A stretch of 49,136 bases of DNA from Bifidobacterium leontopitheci (GTDB lineage: Bacteria > Actinomycetota > Actinomycetes > Actinomycetales > Bifidobacteriaceae), in assembly GCF_009193355.1 (NCBI RefSeq), contig NZ_WBVT01000025.1:1-49136 (forward strand), read 5' to 3'. Positions 39,963 through 49,111 of this stretch are shown here, in pieces. Within the stretch, counting starts at the first letter, position 1. Each line of letters opens with the position of its first letter. The position numbers and the translations under genes are program-made. Below the pieces are notes generated by a model, which ran no database searches, was not told the DNA's origin, and worked only from the letters and a program-made list of their open reading frames with translations.

Positions 39963-40077
39963 ACCCACCAGTGTACGACGGGCGGGGCCGGGATGCGGTT
40001 CGATGCGTGGCCAGGCGGCCCGCACCCGCGTCAGGCGCGGCGAATAGCGGGACCGGCTGCATGATGACGCCGGGAAC

Positions 40078-40242
40078 CACCCTCAGTCTCGCTGCGCGAG
40101 CCAGCTCCCGCCAGCGGGAGCCCCGAGACGGGCCAGCCAACACCCGCCGCGCCCCGCACGCCGAACACCACGCTCCCGCACGCTGAACGCCCGCCACGCC
40201 CCCCGCTGGCGGGGGCTGTCAGCGAAGCTGACTGGGGGTGGT
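40078..40242. repeat. Palindromic repeats of the CCCGC/GCGGG class
   Basis: Within the 339-bp gap 39963-40301. One degenerate copy (CAGCTCCCGCCAGCGGGAGCC) lies near 40103-40123 and a clean copy at 40199-40242, near-identical to the copy inside cydDC. No gene is visible. Confidence 0.8.
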
Positions 40243-40301
40243 CACCCAACAACCACCGCGCCAAATCACCCCTGACGCTACGTCGTGCAGCCGGCTGCTG
40301 C

Positions 40302-41609
40302 TCACTCGGAGAAGCTCTTGTTGTACAGCGTCTTGCCGCCGGTCGTATGCACGTAGATGCGGACCTGCGCGTTGCCGCCCGTGTCACACGTCTGGTTCAG
40401 CGTCGCCGCCACCTGCTTGTACGAGCTGCTGGAGGAGTCAAGCTGGGAGACCATGCCTTCGGCCTGCGTCGCGTACTGGTCGGGGACCAGGTAATCGTAG
40501 ACCAGCGTGTTGCCCTCGCCGCGGATCGAAATCTGGATGCCGGCGCCCGCGAACTGCGAGGACAGGTTCTTGATCTGCGACTGGACGGCGGACGAGTTCG
40601 CGAATTCCTCGACGGTCGGCTTGCCGCTTGTGCTGCTGCCGGAGCTTTCGCTGCCGTTAAGGTCCTGCTCGAGGTCGCTGTCCCCCTGCTGCAGCGAGTT
40701 GTCCAGGCTGTTGGAGTCGGAACCATTGCTGTTGGAGTCAGAGCCGTTGGAATCGTTGGAGTCACCTGAGCCGTTGGAATTATTGGAATCCGAGCCGTTG
40801 GAGTCCGTGTTCCCGTCGGACTGGTCGGAGGAGTCGGACCCGCTCTTGCCTTCGGCGGTCGTGGACTGGCTGGTCGTGGCCTGCGGCGTGATGAGCTTGC
40901 CGTTCTCGATCTTGTATCCGGCGAATCCGGTGGTGAACAGCGCGACGGTCAGCAGCACGCTGAGCACCATCTCGATGACGCTCACCACGATGCCGCCGAT
41001 GGCGAGCCCCTTGCCCTTCTCGCCGGACTTCTTGATCTGCGACAGGCCGACGATGCTCACAATCAGGCCGGGGAGCGCCACGAAGAACGAGAGGATCAGG
41101 CCGACGAGCGCACACGTGTTCGTGCGGTCGGCGTGCGGCGGAACCGGCTCGTATTCCGGCTGAATCACCGGCGGCTGGCCGTACGGGGCACCGCCCTGCG
41201 GACCATAGCCGACTCCCGGCTGTCCGTTGCCATAACCATAACCGGACTGCGGCGCAAGCGGAGAGCCGTACGCCTGGGTCGGAGCCTCCTGAGCGGCAAG
41301 CGGGGCGCCGTACGCCGCCGTCGGGGCCTCCTGTGGATTCAGCGGATTGCCATACGACTGCGTGGGCGCGCCCTGTGCGGCGAGAGGCTGTCCGTATGCG
41401 GCGGTCGGGGCGTCCTGCGAGGGCGAGCCGGCAAGCGGAGCGCCGTACGCCTGTGTCGGGGCCTCCTGCCCATACGGCTGCTGAGCGCCCTGACCATAGG
41501 GCGCCGCCGTGTTCCGCTCGTAGCCCGAACCCGCGGGCATGGGCGCAGTCGGAGCGCCAGCAGGATTGCCATAGGGAGGCTGCGGCGCTCCCGGAACCAT
41601 GTCGTTCAT
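40302..41609 (-). CDS. DUF4190-type membrane protein with repeat N-terminus
   Basis: A 435-residue protein of unknown role. Residues 1-150 are cytoplasmic and Pro/Gln/Ala/Tyr-rich with five or more APT(Q/A)AYGxPL units. Two helices (about 168-190 and 203-232) form the DUF4190-like unit, with SQIKKSGEKGKGLAIGGIV between them. Outside the cell lies a Ser/Asn/Asp/Gly-rich spacer (about 255-325) and a C-terminal domain of about 105 residues (TVEEFANSSAVQSQI to NKSFSE) that resembles DUF4854-type domains. The start at 41609 follows GAGGAG. Both low-complexity tracts come from DNA-level repeats (40680-40810 and 41240-41470). Confidence 0.8.
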   Translation of the reverse strand: MNDMVPGAPQPPYGNPAGAPTAPMPAGSGYERNTAAPYGQGAQQPYGQEAPTQAYGAPLAGSPSQDAPTAAYGQPLAAQGAPTQSYGNPLNPQEAPTAAYGAPLAAQEAPTQAYGSPLAPQSGYGYGNGQPGVGYGPQGGAPYGQPPVIQPEYEPVPPHADRTNTCALVGLILSFFVALPGLIVSIVGLSQIKKSGEKGKGLAIGGIVVSVIEMVLSVLLTVALFTTGFAGYKIENGKLITPQATTSQSTTAEGKSGSDSSDQSDGNTDSNGSDSNNSNGSGDSNDSNGSDSNSNGSDSNSLDNSLQQGDSDLEQDLNGSESSGSSTSGKPTVEEFANSSAVQSQIKNLSSQFAGAGIQISIRGEGNTLVYDYLVPDQYATQAEGMVSQLDSSSSSYKQVAATLNQTCDTGGNAQVRIYVHTTGGKTLYNKSFSE

Positions 41610-41884
41610 GTTTCTCCTCGATTCACATCATTGCTGCAGTTGTTCGCCGGCGCGTCCACCCACCGCCGACGCACGGCAATCGGACGGTCACCGCAGACCG
41701 GTTTCCCATCTCACTGTCAGCCTACTCCCACTATCGAGGAGGGGGAACATATGGTTCCGATATCCATGCCTACCCCACAATTGGCCGCAACTACCGCACA
41801 ATCGACCACAATCGCCACCCAGCCGGCCATCCCCCAGCCATCCGTCATCCAGCCGCCGCTCCGTCCACCCCACACTCCCCCTTG

Positions 41885-41986
41885 CGTCACAGCGGGTACC
41901 TACCCGCTGTGACGACATCGCGCAAACCCTTGCAAACACTGGAATCCCAACGTCGCGTCACAGCGGGCAGCTACCCGCTGTGACGC
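41885..41986. repeat. GTCACAGCGGGTA palindromes, second site
   Basis: Two hairpins at 41885-41914 and 41955-41986, the second with one internal mismatch. They belong to the family at 23963-24070. The rest of the 522-bp gap 41610-42131 is C-rich with CATCAC/GTCAC runs (42040-42140) and shows no gene. Confidence 0.85.
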
Positions 41987-42131
41987 AAGTAGGGAAAACG
42001 CTCGCGCGCAACGTCAACCACGCAAACGTCACGAGAACGTCACCAACACAGCGACATCACGCAACGCAACACAACATCACACCCCCACGCCAGCGTCACC
42101 CCGCGCAACGCAACATCACTCCACGCCCACG

Positions 42132-43340
42132 TCATCCACGCAGTGCGCGCGGCCAGAACGCGGCGTGCCGCATCGGCCGCCACGAACCGTGACGCAGCCG
42201 GCCCACCGCCCCCACAAGCAGCCACCCGCCTGCGAGGCCGCACACGACGGTCGTCGTCACCAACGACCTCGTATCATGCAGGTCGCCCGGCTCCGGCGCA
42301 GGCACCGGAATCGCCACACGGTGGCCGGACACCAGCAGACGATGCGTGTTGACGCCGTACGGCGTGCACGTCATCAGCGTGACGCGGTCCTCGCCGGGCG
42401 TGATCTTCAGCTGGGACGTGTCGTCCGGCAGGATCACCGAAATACGGTCCACCTTGTAGCCGAGCGTCTCCCCCATCACCTCGATGTAGAAGAAATCGCC
42501 CTTCACCATCTCGTCAAGCCGCGTGAACATCAGCGCGTTGACCAACCCACGATGCCCGGTGATCACCGCATGCGTGCCCTTGCCGCCCACCGGCAGCGAC
42601 GAGCCGTACAAGTGGCCGGACCCCGCGGCGAGCGCCTCCTCGGACGTGCCGTGATAGATCGGCAGGTCGACCGAGATCTTGGGGATGCGGATGGTGCCCA
42701 TTACCCCGTCGCCGGCGTCCAGCAGCGACTGGTACTCCTTGTCTTTGGCGGCGGCAGAGTCCTCGCCTTTCGCCTTCGAGCCGCCCTGCGCCGCCGAAAA
42801 CGGGTCGACCGCCTCGCCCAGAACCGGCTGGCCGGACGCGGCGAGACGCCTGTTGTACGCGCGCGCGGCCGCCAGCGCGTTCTTCGCCTGCGGATACGGC
42901 CAGCCGGCGACGGTGCTGGCGGCCGTGTCGGACACTTGCGACAGGCGGCGTGAACTCTGGTATTGCAAGGCAAGCGGATAACCGACCACGCAGACGGCGG
43001 CGAGCAGCAGCACCAGCGTCACGATGCGCATGACCAGCAGCTGGCGGCGCAGACGACGGCGGGTCGCGACCATATCCGCGATGTCCGTCGCCTCGGCGAA
43101 CGTGGGGGACGCCGGGGATGCGGAGGCGGCGGGGGACGACGCTGGATCCTGCTTGGTGGTCTGCGCGGCCGGCTGCTTGGCGGCGGCGCGGTCCGATGGC
43201 TGCGTCGAGCCGCGCGCCACGCCCGCCGCGGCCGGGGTGCTCTCGGTTCCGGAATCGCGTTCGGCCTGCCGCATGTCGCCGTTTCGCTGCGTCATTGTCA
43301 TCACCGCATCCGTTCCGTCGTCATCGTTGCTGATTGCCAT
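42132..43340 (-). CDS. Class C sortase (pilin polymerase type)
   Basis: A 402-residue membrane transpeptidase. N-terminal cytoplasmic stretch of about 85 residues (Ala/Ser/Thr-rich), one helix (LLVMRIVTLVLLLAAVCVVGYP), sortase fold (about 200-350), and a C-terminal helix (VTTTVVCGLAGGWLLVGAV). Catalytic residues: His in VITGHRGL, Cys in TLMTCTPYG and Arg in NTHRLLV, matching the class C pattern TCTPYGVNTHRLLV. Such enzymes link pilin subunits, but no pilin gene is within the window. The start at 43340 lacks a strong ribosome site; 43301 is an alternative. It is 27 bp downstream of the acylphosphatase gene. Confidence 0.9.
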   Translation of the reverse strand: MAISNDDDGTDAVMTMTQRNGDMRQAERDSGTESTPAAAGVARGSTQPSDRAAAKQPAAQTTKQDPASSPAASASPASPTFAEATDIADMVATRRRLRRQLLVMRIVTLVLLLAAVCVVGYPLALQYQSSRRLSQVSDTAASTVAGWPYPQAKNALAAARAYNRRLAASGQPVLGEAVDPFSAAQGGSKAKGEDSAAAKDKEYQSLLDAGDGVMGTIRIPKISVDLPIYHGTSEEALAAGSGHLYGSSLPVGGKGTHAVITGHRGLVNALMFTRLDEMVKGDFFYIEVMGETLGYKVDRISVILPDDTSQLKITPGEDRVTLMTCTPYGVNTHRLLVSGHRVAIPVPAPEPGDLHDTRSLVTTTVVCGLAGGWLLVGAVGRLRHGSWRPMRHAAFWPRALRG

Positions 43341-43367
43341 GGTCCGCCACGCGCTGCACCGTCTCGG

Positions 43368-43757
43368 TCAGCGTTCGTAGAACACACCGAACGTCGGGAA
43401 GCCGTGACGCGCCGGCTTGACCTCCTGCGTGGGGATTTCGGTCACGTCGACCTGCTCGACCTGCGCGTAACGGGGGCCTTGCTTCAGCGCGGAAATCAGC
43501 TGCGCCACCCTGGCGCGCGGACCCTGCGCCTCGACCTCGACCGAACCGTCATACTGGTTGCGCACCCAGCCGGCGAGCTTGAGGCCGCCGGCCTTCATCA
43601 CGGTGAAATAGCGGAATCCGACGCCCTGCACGAGACCGGTCACAAGGATATGGACGCGGATGTCGGCGGAGACGGAGGTGGAGGCGGGAGCGGACGCAGA
43701 GGATCCCCTTGCGGCGTCATCTTCGCCCGTTGCGCGCGCAGTAGCGTGATTGACCAT
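43368..43757 (-). CDS. acyP: Acylphosphatase
   Basis: A 129-residue protein whose last 95 residues are an acylphosphatase domain that hydrolyses acyl phosphates. The signature GLVQGVGFRYF holds the catalytic Arg, and GWVRNQYDGSVEVEAQG holds the catalytic Asn. The first 30 residues are a Ser/Ala-rich extension. I start at 43757 after GGGGGCTGGG; the ATG at 43769 would add four residues. Confidence 0.9.
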   Translation of the reverse strand: MVNHATARATGEDDAARGSSASAPASTSVSADIRVHILVTGLVQGVGFRYFTVMKAGGLKLAGWVRNQYDGSVEVEAQGPRARVAQLISALKQGPRYAQVEQVDVTEIPTQEVKPARHGFPTFGVFYER

Positions 43758-43902
43758 CCCAGCCCCCATGTCCCGGCAAACGATTCGCCACCATTGTACT
43801 AGGGTTCCATCGGAGGGGACGCCGGACGGGTGGGACGCCACCGGCTGGACGCCACCGGGTAGAATGCCGCTCACCATCCAACGCTCCGCTCCTCCCCCCA
43901 CA

Positions 43903-44051
43903 ACCGACCGTACTCATTGAACGGCGTTCCAGTACGGTCGGTTCAACATGCACAACGGAACGTACGCGGACATCAGGTTCCGAGTACGGTCCGTTGATTT
44001 TTCACAACGGAACGTACCCGAAGCCCGCCGTCCGAGTACGGTCGGTTGTGA
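43903..44051. repeat. AGTACGGTCGGT palindromic repeats, three hairpins
   Basis: Hairpin 1: ACCGACCGTACT (43903-43914) with AGTACGGTCGGT (43931-43942). Hairpins 2 and 3 pair CAACGGAACGTAC with GTACGGTCCGTTG (about 43952-43998) and a similar pair at 44002-44051. They fill the gap between the yggS stop and the acylphosphatase start. A second cluster is at 47641-47734. Confidence 0.85.
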
Positions 44052-44061
44052 AAGCCCGGAA

Positions 44062-44892
44062 TCAGATGAAGGCGCGGGCGCCGAAGATCGCCGTGCCGAC
44101 GCGCACGATGGTGGAGCCTTCGGCGATGGCGAGCTTCATGTCGTGCGTCATGCCCATCGACAGTTCCGTGCAATGCTCGGTGCCGGCGGCCTTCGACGCG
44201 AGGATGGCATCGCGCGTCTCGCGCAGGTGGGCGAAGCAGGCGCGAATCGTGGGCTCATCGTCCACATGGGCGCCGATGGTCATCAGGCCTTCAAGCCGAA
44301 GCCCGTCCAGCGTGGCGATCTGCTGGGCAAGGTCGACGGCGGCCGCCGGGTCACAGCCGGACTTCGACTCCTCGCCGGACTCGTTCACCTCGAGCAGCAC
44401 GCCGACCGTGATGCCGTGTGCGACCGCGCGGCGGGAGATGCGCACGGCCAGTTCCAGGCCGTCCACGGATTCGATGGTGCCGACGTACGGCAGGACCTTG
44501 CTGATCTTGTTGGCCTGCAGCTGGCCGATGAGATGGAAGGGGATGGTATCGGCGGTCGCAGCGGCTGCTGCGGCATCGGCGGAGCCATCCACGCCGAGCG
44601 TCAGCCCACGCTGCGCGCACAGCCGGCGCATGCCGTCGGCCTTCGCAAGCACCTCCTGCGGGCGGTTCTCGCCGATCATGCGCACGCCGGCGTCGATGGC
44701 CGCCATGATCTCCCCCACGTCCCGGGTCTTCGTCGCCGCCAGCAGCCGCACCGAGCCCGCAGCTCGACCAGCCGCAGACTCCGCCTGCGCGATGTCGTCA
44801 AGCACGCGGTGCACGCCGTCGCGAATCTCGGTGCTCCGCGTTTCATCGATGATCTCATTGGCGAGATCCTTGTGATCCATATAAGCCGTCAT
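44062..44892 (-). CDS. yggS: YggS/PLPBP family pyridoxal phosphate homeostasis protein
   Basis: A 276-residue PLP-binding TIM-barrel protein. The PLP lysine is in LLAATKTRDVGE (about residue 52). Other markers are IGENRPQEVLAKAD, HLIGQLQANKI and, near the end, ELSMGMTHDMKLAIAEGSTIVRVGTAIFG. The family buffers PLP and has no firm catalytic role. The start at 44892 follows GGGGAGCC; the ATG at 44880 is a close alternative. Confidence 0.95.
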   Translation of the reverse strand: MTAYMDHKDLANEIIDETRSTEIRDGVHRVLDDIAQAESAAGRAAGSVRLLAATKTRDVGEIMAAIDAGVRMIGENRPQEVLAKADGMRRLCAQRGLTLGVDGSADAAAAAATADTIPFHLIGQLQANKISKVLPYVGTIESVDGLELAVRISRRAVAHGITVGVLLEVNESGEESKSGCDPAAAVDLAQQIATLDGLRLEGLMTIGAHVDDEPTIRACFAHLRETRDAILASKAAGTEHCTELSMGMTHDMKLAIAEGSTIVRVGTAIFGARAFI

Positions 44893-44999
44893 GGCTCCCC
44901 ATCCTAGTACCTCGACAAACTGAATCCGACCGATGGGACGCCCCTGCCGTCCCCTCTCCGGCAATCTCATGTGAGAAATCGGCCCGCTACGGACGGCAT

Positions 45000-45125
45000 T
45001 CCCGAGTAGACGGGCATCGTCGCCGGTAGACGCGGCATATCGCATTGCGCATTCGTTGGAAAATGGCGGAAATGATGTGCGGAATTCCGCTCTATACTCA
45101 CACCAATGCCCGCCTATTGGGGAAT
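45000..45125. mobile_element. MITE-like element, copy 1 (about 126 bp)
   Basis: Terminal sequences ATTCCCGAGTAGACGGGCAT (45000-45019) and ATGCCCGCCTATTGGGGAAT (45106-45125) are imperfect inverted repeats. A better copy with perfect 20-bp termini is at 47365-47492. There is no coding capacity. It lies between gluQ and yggS. Confidence 0.6.
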
Positions 45126-45190
45126 AGGCCTGTAATCATGCGGAAACGGAATACGCCGCCAGTCAGGCCGATTTCCGCCACCGACAGGAC

Positions 45191-46402
45191 CTACAGCACG
45201 CCGAACGGGTCGTCGGGGACCCTACGGTCGGCGGTGTCCGTGGCGACCTGATCCCACGAGAACACACGGAGCAGGTCGGCTGCGGAGCATGGCTCCGGAT
45301 CCGGCTGCAACCCCAGCAGCCATCCGCAGTAGCCGACCACCTGATGCGCGGTGACGCCACGTGCCCGCAAGGCACCCATGTCCAGCGACCGTTCCCGCTT
45401 GGCCAGGCGACGCCCCTGCGCATTGTCGATCAGCGGCAAATGCGCGAACGACGGGATTGGCGCCGTCGCATTCCGCGCCGCCCCAATCGCAGCTGTTTGT
45501 CTGCGAGCTTTGGCAACCGTTTCGACGTGCGAGGCATCCGTGGCACCGATGGCGTTCACGCCGTCGAAGCCCGCCGACAACAGCGACTCGCGGATGTACA
45601 GCTGCAATGCGGTCGAGCGCAGCAGATCGCGGCCGCGCACCACGTCGTTCACGCCCATGAGCAGGTCATCGACCGTGACCACCAGCTGATAGGCGAACAG
45701 CCCGTCGGCCCGGCGTACCACCGTGTCGCCGAGGTCGCGGGCGAGGTCGAACCGTTGCGGCCCGAACACGCGGTCATGGAACGTCATAAGATTGCGCGGG
45801 TCGCCGGCAGCCGGCATGGCGATGCGCAGCGAGTGGCGGTCTCCGCGCTTCAGCCGGTCGCGCACCTGCTGCGGGTCGTCGGCGAGCGTCCGACGGCATG
45901 TGCCAGGGTAGATGATGAACCGGTCGCCCTCTTGCGGGGCCGAGGCGGCGCGGATGTCGGCGCGCGAGCAGAAACACGGGTAGATGAGCGGGGTTGTGGG
46001 ATTACGATGCGCACCGTTGTCCGCACCGCCATCGCCCGCAGAGTTATGGCTTCCTGCCGCGGACGCCGTATTCCGCCAGCCGAGTGCATCCAGCGCCTGC
46101 TCGTAGAGGTCGAGCCGCTGCGACTGGTAGGCGGGCTCGCCGTCCCAGTCGAGGCCGAGCCAAGTCAGATCGTCCATGATCCAGCGGTCGGCGTCCGTCA
46201 TGACGCGCGGGGTGTCGATGTCTTCGATGCGCAGCAACATGCGGCCGCGGCCGGCGCCGCTGTCGCTGCTATGCGCCGATAGCCATGCGGCCAGCATCGC
46301 GGTGATGTTGCCGAGATGCATGCGGCCGGACGGCGTGGGCGCGAACCGGCCGACCACCGAGTCCCTCACGCCGCCGGGTGCCATAGTGTTCACATCGTCC
46401 AT
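45191..46402 (-). CDS. gluQ: Glutamyl-Q tRNA(Asp) synthetase-like protein
   Basis: A 403-residue truncated glutamyl-tRNA synthetase paralogue that, in the family, charges glutamate onto queuosine of tRNA(Asp). [13 protein letters not shown] is the class I HIGH-type motif, followed by [10 protein letters not shown] zinc site is suggested by CFCSRADI and YPGTCRR. A KMSKS-like KRERSLD lies near residue 335. The anticodon-binding domains of GluRS are absent, which fits GluQRS, although it is about 95 residues longer than the E. coli protein. The insert around [18 protein letters not shown] is low complexity. The start at 46402 follows GGAAGGTC. Confidence 0.88.
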   Translation of the reverse strand: MDDVNTMAPGGVRDSVVGRFAPTPSGRMHLGNITAMLAAWLSAHSSDSGAGRGRMLLRIEDIDTPRVMTDADRWIMDDLTWLGLDWDGEPAYQSQRLDLYEQALDALGWRNTASAAGSHNSAGDGGADNGAHRNPTTPLIYPCFCSRADIRAASAPQEGDRFIIYPGTCRRTLADDPQQVRDRLKRGDRHSLRIAMPAAGDPRNLMTFHDRVFGPQRFDLARDLGDTVVRRADGLFAYQLVVTVDDLLMGVNDVVRGRDLLRSTALQLYIRESLLSAGFDGVNAIGATDASHVETVAKARRQTAAIGAARNATAPIPSFAHLPLIDNAQGRRLAKRERSLDMGALRARGVTAHQVVGYCGWLLGLQPDPEPCSAADLLRVFSWDQVATDTADRRVPDDPFGVL

Positions 46403-46450
46403 ATTGACCTTCCCTCACACCGCCGTTTCATCGTCGCCCGCGACCCCATC

Positions 46451-47269
46451 TCACCAGTGCGCCCACAATTCGGAATCAAGCGGCCATGGGTTGATCGTGC
46501 AGCCGCGCAGCGACATCGACTGCTCCTGCATGAGCGGCGCCGGTTTGCCGGGAGCCGTGCAGACGCTCTCGTTGTCGCGGTGGTCCAGCTTGTGACCGGT
46601 CTCATGGTTGATGACCATTGTCCGGTAGTTGGCGAGCGTGCCGCCGCCGTTCAGCCAGCTTTCGGTCGGTTGCCGCCAGCGGTCGTAGTTGACGATGACG
46701 TGGTCGCCGGCGCGGCAGCTGTACTTCGGCGAGCAGATCGGCGAGAACGTGCGCATGTATTGCGCCTGCGACAGCGTGTAGGTCATGTCGCATCGGCCGC
46801 TGTCGCTTTGCACGAACGTGAGGCCTGCCCGCGGCCAGCCGCGCGGATTGTTGAGCGTCATATAGACGGTCTGGGCGAATTCGGTGGTGTCGCCGACATC
46901 GCCTCTCGTCGAAACACAGTACTGGTACCGGTGTTGCGGCTTGCCGCTGGAGGTCGCCTTGCGCTCCGCAGCGGCAAGGATTGCGCGGCGCTGCGCCGCG
47001 GTGAACGGCTTGTCCGGGTCGTATGACGGGACGGCGGATTTATGGAGCGCGGCGGAATCGCCGGCATGTTTCCTGCCGTCGGCGGGTTTCGCAGCCGCTT
47101 GCGGCGCCGACTGCATTGACGGTCGGACGCCCGACATCCCCGGCACCCGCATGACGGCCGCGTGAACCATCAGCGCGAACAGCGTGACCGCCATCACGAA
47201 CAGAACGATTCGCCTCACCCGACGGCTCCGAAGCGCTCGGAGCACATCCTCACCATTCAACCGCTGCAA
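46451..47269 (-). CDS. DUF3152-type secreted metalloprotease-like protein
   Basis: A 272-residue protein with an N-terminal membrane anchor (about 20-40, IVLFVMAVTLFALMV) and an extracytoplasmic domain. MVINHETGHKLDHRD fits an HExxH-type zinc site, and paired cysteines occur in FSPICSPKYSCRAGD and SVCTAPGK. The layout matches actinobacterial DUF3152 proteins, whose substrate is unknown. The start is a TTG at 47269 with GATGAGAG upstream and is the least certain part. Confidence 0.8.
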   Translation of the reverse strand: MQRLNGEDVLRALRSRRVRRIVLFVMAVTLFALMVHAAVMRVPGMSGVRPSMQSAPQAAAKPADGRKHAGDSAALHKSAVPSYDPDKPFTAAQRRAILAAAERKATSSGKPQHRYQYCVSTRGDVGDTTEFAQTVYMTLNNPRGWPRAGLTFVQSDSGRCDMTYTLSQAQYMRTFSPICSPKYSCRAGDHVIVNYDRWRQPTESWLNGGGTLANYRTMVINHETGHKLDHRDNESVCTAPGKPAPLMQEQSMSLRGCTINPWPLDSELWAHW

Positions 47270-47364
47270 CTCTCATCCCATCTTGCGGCGCAAACCGCAC
47301 GCGCCGCATCCAACGTAAGGATTGTACCCGACCTTCCGACGGCTTTCGGCCTGTTATGAACGCC

Positions 47365-47492
47365 ATTCCGGAGTAGACGGGCATGGGCGCCAGTAGAGCC
47401 GAAGCACACGTTGTACAAAACCGCGGAATTCCAACGGTGAGGATTAGCCGAAACGGCCGTTTACCTGCACCGATGCCCGTCTACTCCGGAAT
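47365..47492. mobile_element. MITE-like element, copy 2 (128 bp)
   Basis: Perfect 20-bp inverted termini, ATTCCGGAGTAGACGGGCAT (47365-47384) and its complement (47473-47492). The interior shares GCGGAATTCC with copy 1. No gene. Confidence 0.7.
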
Positions 47493-47640
47493 AGGCCCGA
47501 AAACAGGCCGATTTCCGGTGCAGGCGCGGCCTGGTCGGGCTTTCCAAGGTCTGTCAGCCCCGCTGGCAGACCCTTTGCCGGGAATTCGAGGACCGTCAGC
47601 CGCCGAGGAGTCCGAGAGCATGGCCCGCCGATCATTCCTG

Positions 47641-47734
47641 ACCAACCGTACTGGAAACCGGCCTTACGAGTACGGTCGGTCAACACTGTTTGACGAACCG
47701 TACTCGGGTAAACGGCACGAGTACGGTCCGTCGT
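47641..47734. repeat. AGTACGGTC palindromic repeats, second cluster
   Basis: Two hairpins, ACCGTACT...AGTACGGT at 47641-47681 and GAACCGTACTCG...CGAGTACGGTCCG at about 47693-47734, of the family at 43903-44051. No gene is seen in the remainder of 47270-48135 apart from the MITE copy and the terminator. Confidence 0.8.
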
Positions 47735-48003
47735 GATGATGCGGCGGGGACGGCGCTCCCGGCCAGGATTCGACGGCAGCCCCATTCCGCCAAGAGGCAG
47801 GTGAACCCGCCGTCCGAGCCATCGCACGACTCGCGCTTCTCCGCCGAAGTGCCGAAGACGTGTCAGCGGGCTGACGACTCCGGCTGCGGTATGACGCCCA
47901 TCATCCGGAACCGACCGGCCGGCTGTGGCTATGGCTCACCGGTATCCGAAGACATGCCGATCGGCCGCGCGACCGGCCAGCATGCGGAGGCCCCGCATAT
48001 GAC

Positions 48004-48050
48004 GCAGGGGGTGTGGGCCGCGGAATCATCCGCAATCCCACACCCCCTGC
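48004..48050 (-). terminator. Strong hairpin downstream of the aquaglyceroporin gene
   Basis: Perfect 14-bp arms, GCAGGGGGTGTGGG (48004-48017) and CCCACACCCCCTGC (48037-48050), with an inner GCGGAT-type hairpin, 86 bp after the stop. There is no T-run, so it is a terminator or an mRNA-stabilising structure. Confidence 0.6.
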
Positions 48051-48135
48051 ATGGAGTCATCCGCCGTACGTGCAGCAGCGGCCGGCTATCCGCTCACGGG
48101 GCCGGCACGCAGTCATGCGTGACGTACGGTCACGG

Positions 48136-48867
48136 TCAGGCGAAGAAGGCGACGAACAGCCAAGCGCCGATGACCGCGCCCACGATCGGGGCGACGACCG
48201 GAATCCAGGCCTCGCCCCAACGGGACGTGCCCTTGTGCGGGATCGGCAGGATGGCGTGCAGCAGACGCGGCATGAGGTCGCGGGCAGGGTTCAGGCCAGG
48301 GCCGGTCGGGCCGCCCATGGAGGTGACAAGGCCCCACACGATGAAGCCGACGACGATCGCGGCGGCGGCCGGATCCTTCTCGCCCCACGGGTCCATCAGG
48401 CAGCACAGCGCACCGAAGACGAGCACGAGGGTGCCGAACATCTCGTTGAGGAAGTAGTTGATCTTCTGGTTGTCCGCGTCGGTGGTGCAGAAGGTGGCAA
48501 GGATGGCTTCCGGATCCTCGGTGTCCTTGTAGTGCGGGTAGTAGGTCAGGTACACGATGAACTGGCCGAGCGCGGCGCCGAGCAGCTGTGCGATGATGTA
48601 CGGCAGCACGTTGGCCCACGGGAACATGCCCATGATGGCCTGCGCGAGGGTCATGGCCGGGTTGATGTGGGCGCCGGAGACCGCGCCGAACATGAGCACC
48701 GGGAACATGACGCCGAAGCCGTAGCCCATGGCGATGTTCAGCCAGCCGGCATGGTGGCCCTTCGTGTTCTTAAGCTCGACGTTGGCCACGGAGCCGTTGC
48801 CGAAGATCATCAGGATGGCGGTGCCGAAGAACTCGGCCGCCAGCTTGGTAAAGAGAGAATATTCCAC
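48136..48867 (-). CDS. glpF: Aquaporin/glycerol facilitator (MIP family)
   Basis: A 243-residue channel with six helices and two half-helices. The first NPA motif is SGAHINPAMT (about residue 62) and the second is GPGLNPARD (about 200). The Asp after NPAR is typical of glycerol facilitators, so glycerol or small-polyol transport is more likely than strict water transport. The start is a GTG at 48867 (MEYSLFTKLAAEFFG) with AGGGAAAAG upstream; the in-frame extension to 49119 is not MIP-like. It ends in AWLFVAFFA. There are no glycerol kinase genes in the window. Confidence 0.93.
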   Translation of the reverse strand: MEYSLFTKLAAEFFGTAILMIFGNGSVANVELKNTKGHHAGWLNIAMGYGFGVMFPVLMFGAVSGAHINPAMTLAQAIMGMFPWANVLPYIIAQLLGAALGQFIVYLTYYPHYKDTEDPEAILATFCTTDADNQKINYFLNEMFGTLVLVFGALCCLMDPWGEKDPAAAAIVVGFIVWGLVTSMGGPTGPGLNPARDLMPRLLHAILPIPHKGTSRWGEAWIPVVAPIVGAVIGAWLFVAFFA

Positions 48868-49111
48868 TGCTGCTTCTTTTCCCTGTTGGTTTCTCTTGGT
48901 TGTTTCTCTATAGTCGACGGTCCGCGACGATTCGCCATGTTTTCGTGATTCGCGCAGAGCAGACAAACAGTAGCATTGTACGCCGAGGGGTGACTGCGCG
49001 AAGTGGCGGCAGACCGTGTTTGTTGTTTTGATGGGTGGGTTGATATGACGAGAGGCTTCTAGGCAGAATGGGTGGTGCCTTAAACCTATCCGTTCTAGCG
49101 AAGGAGCCTCC

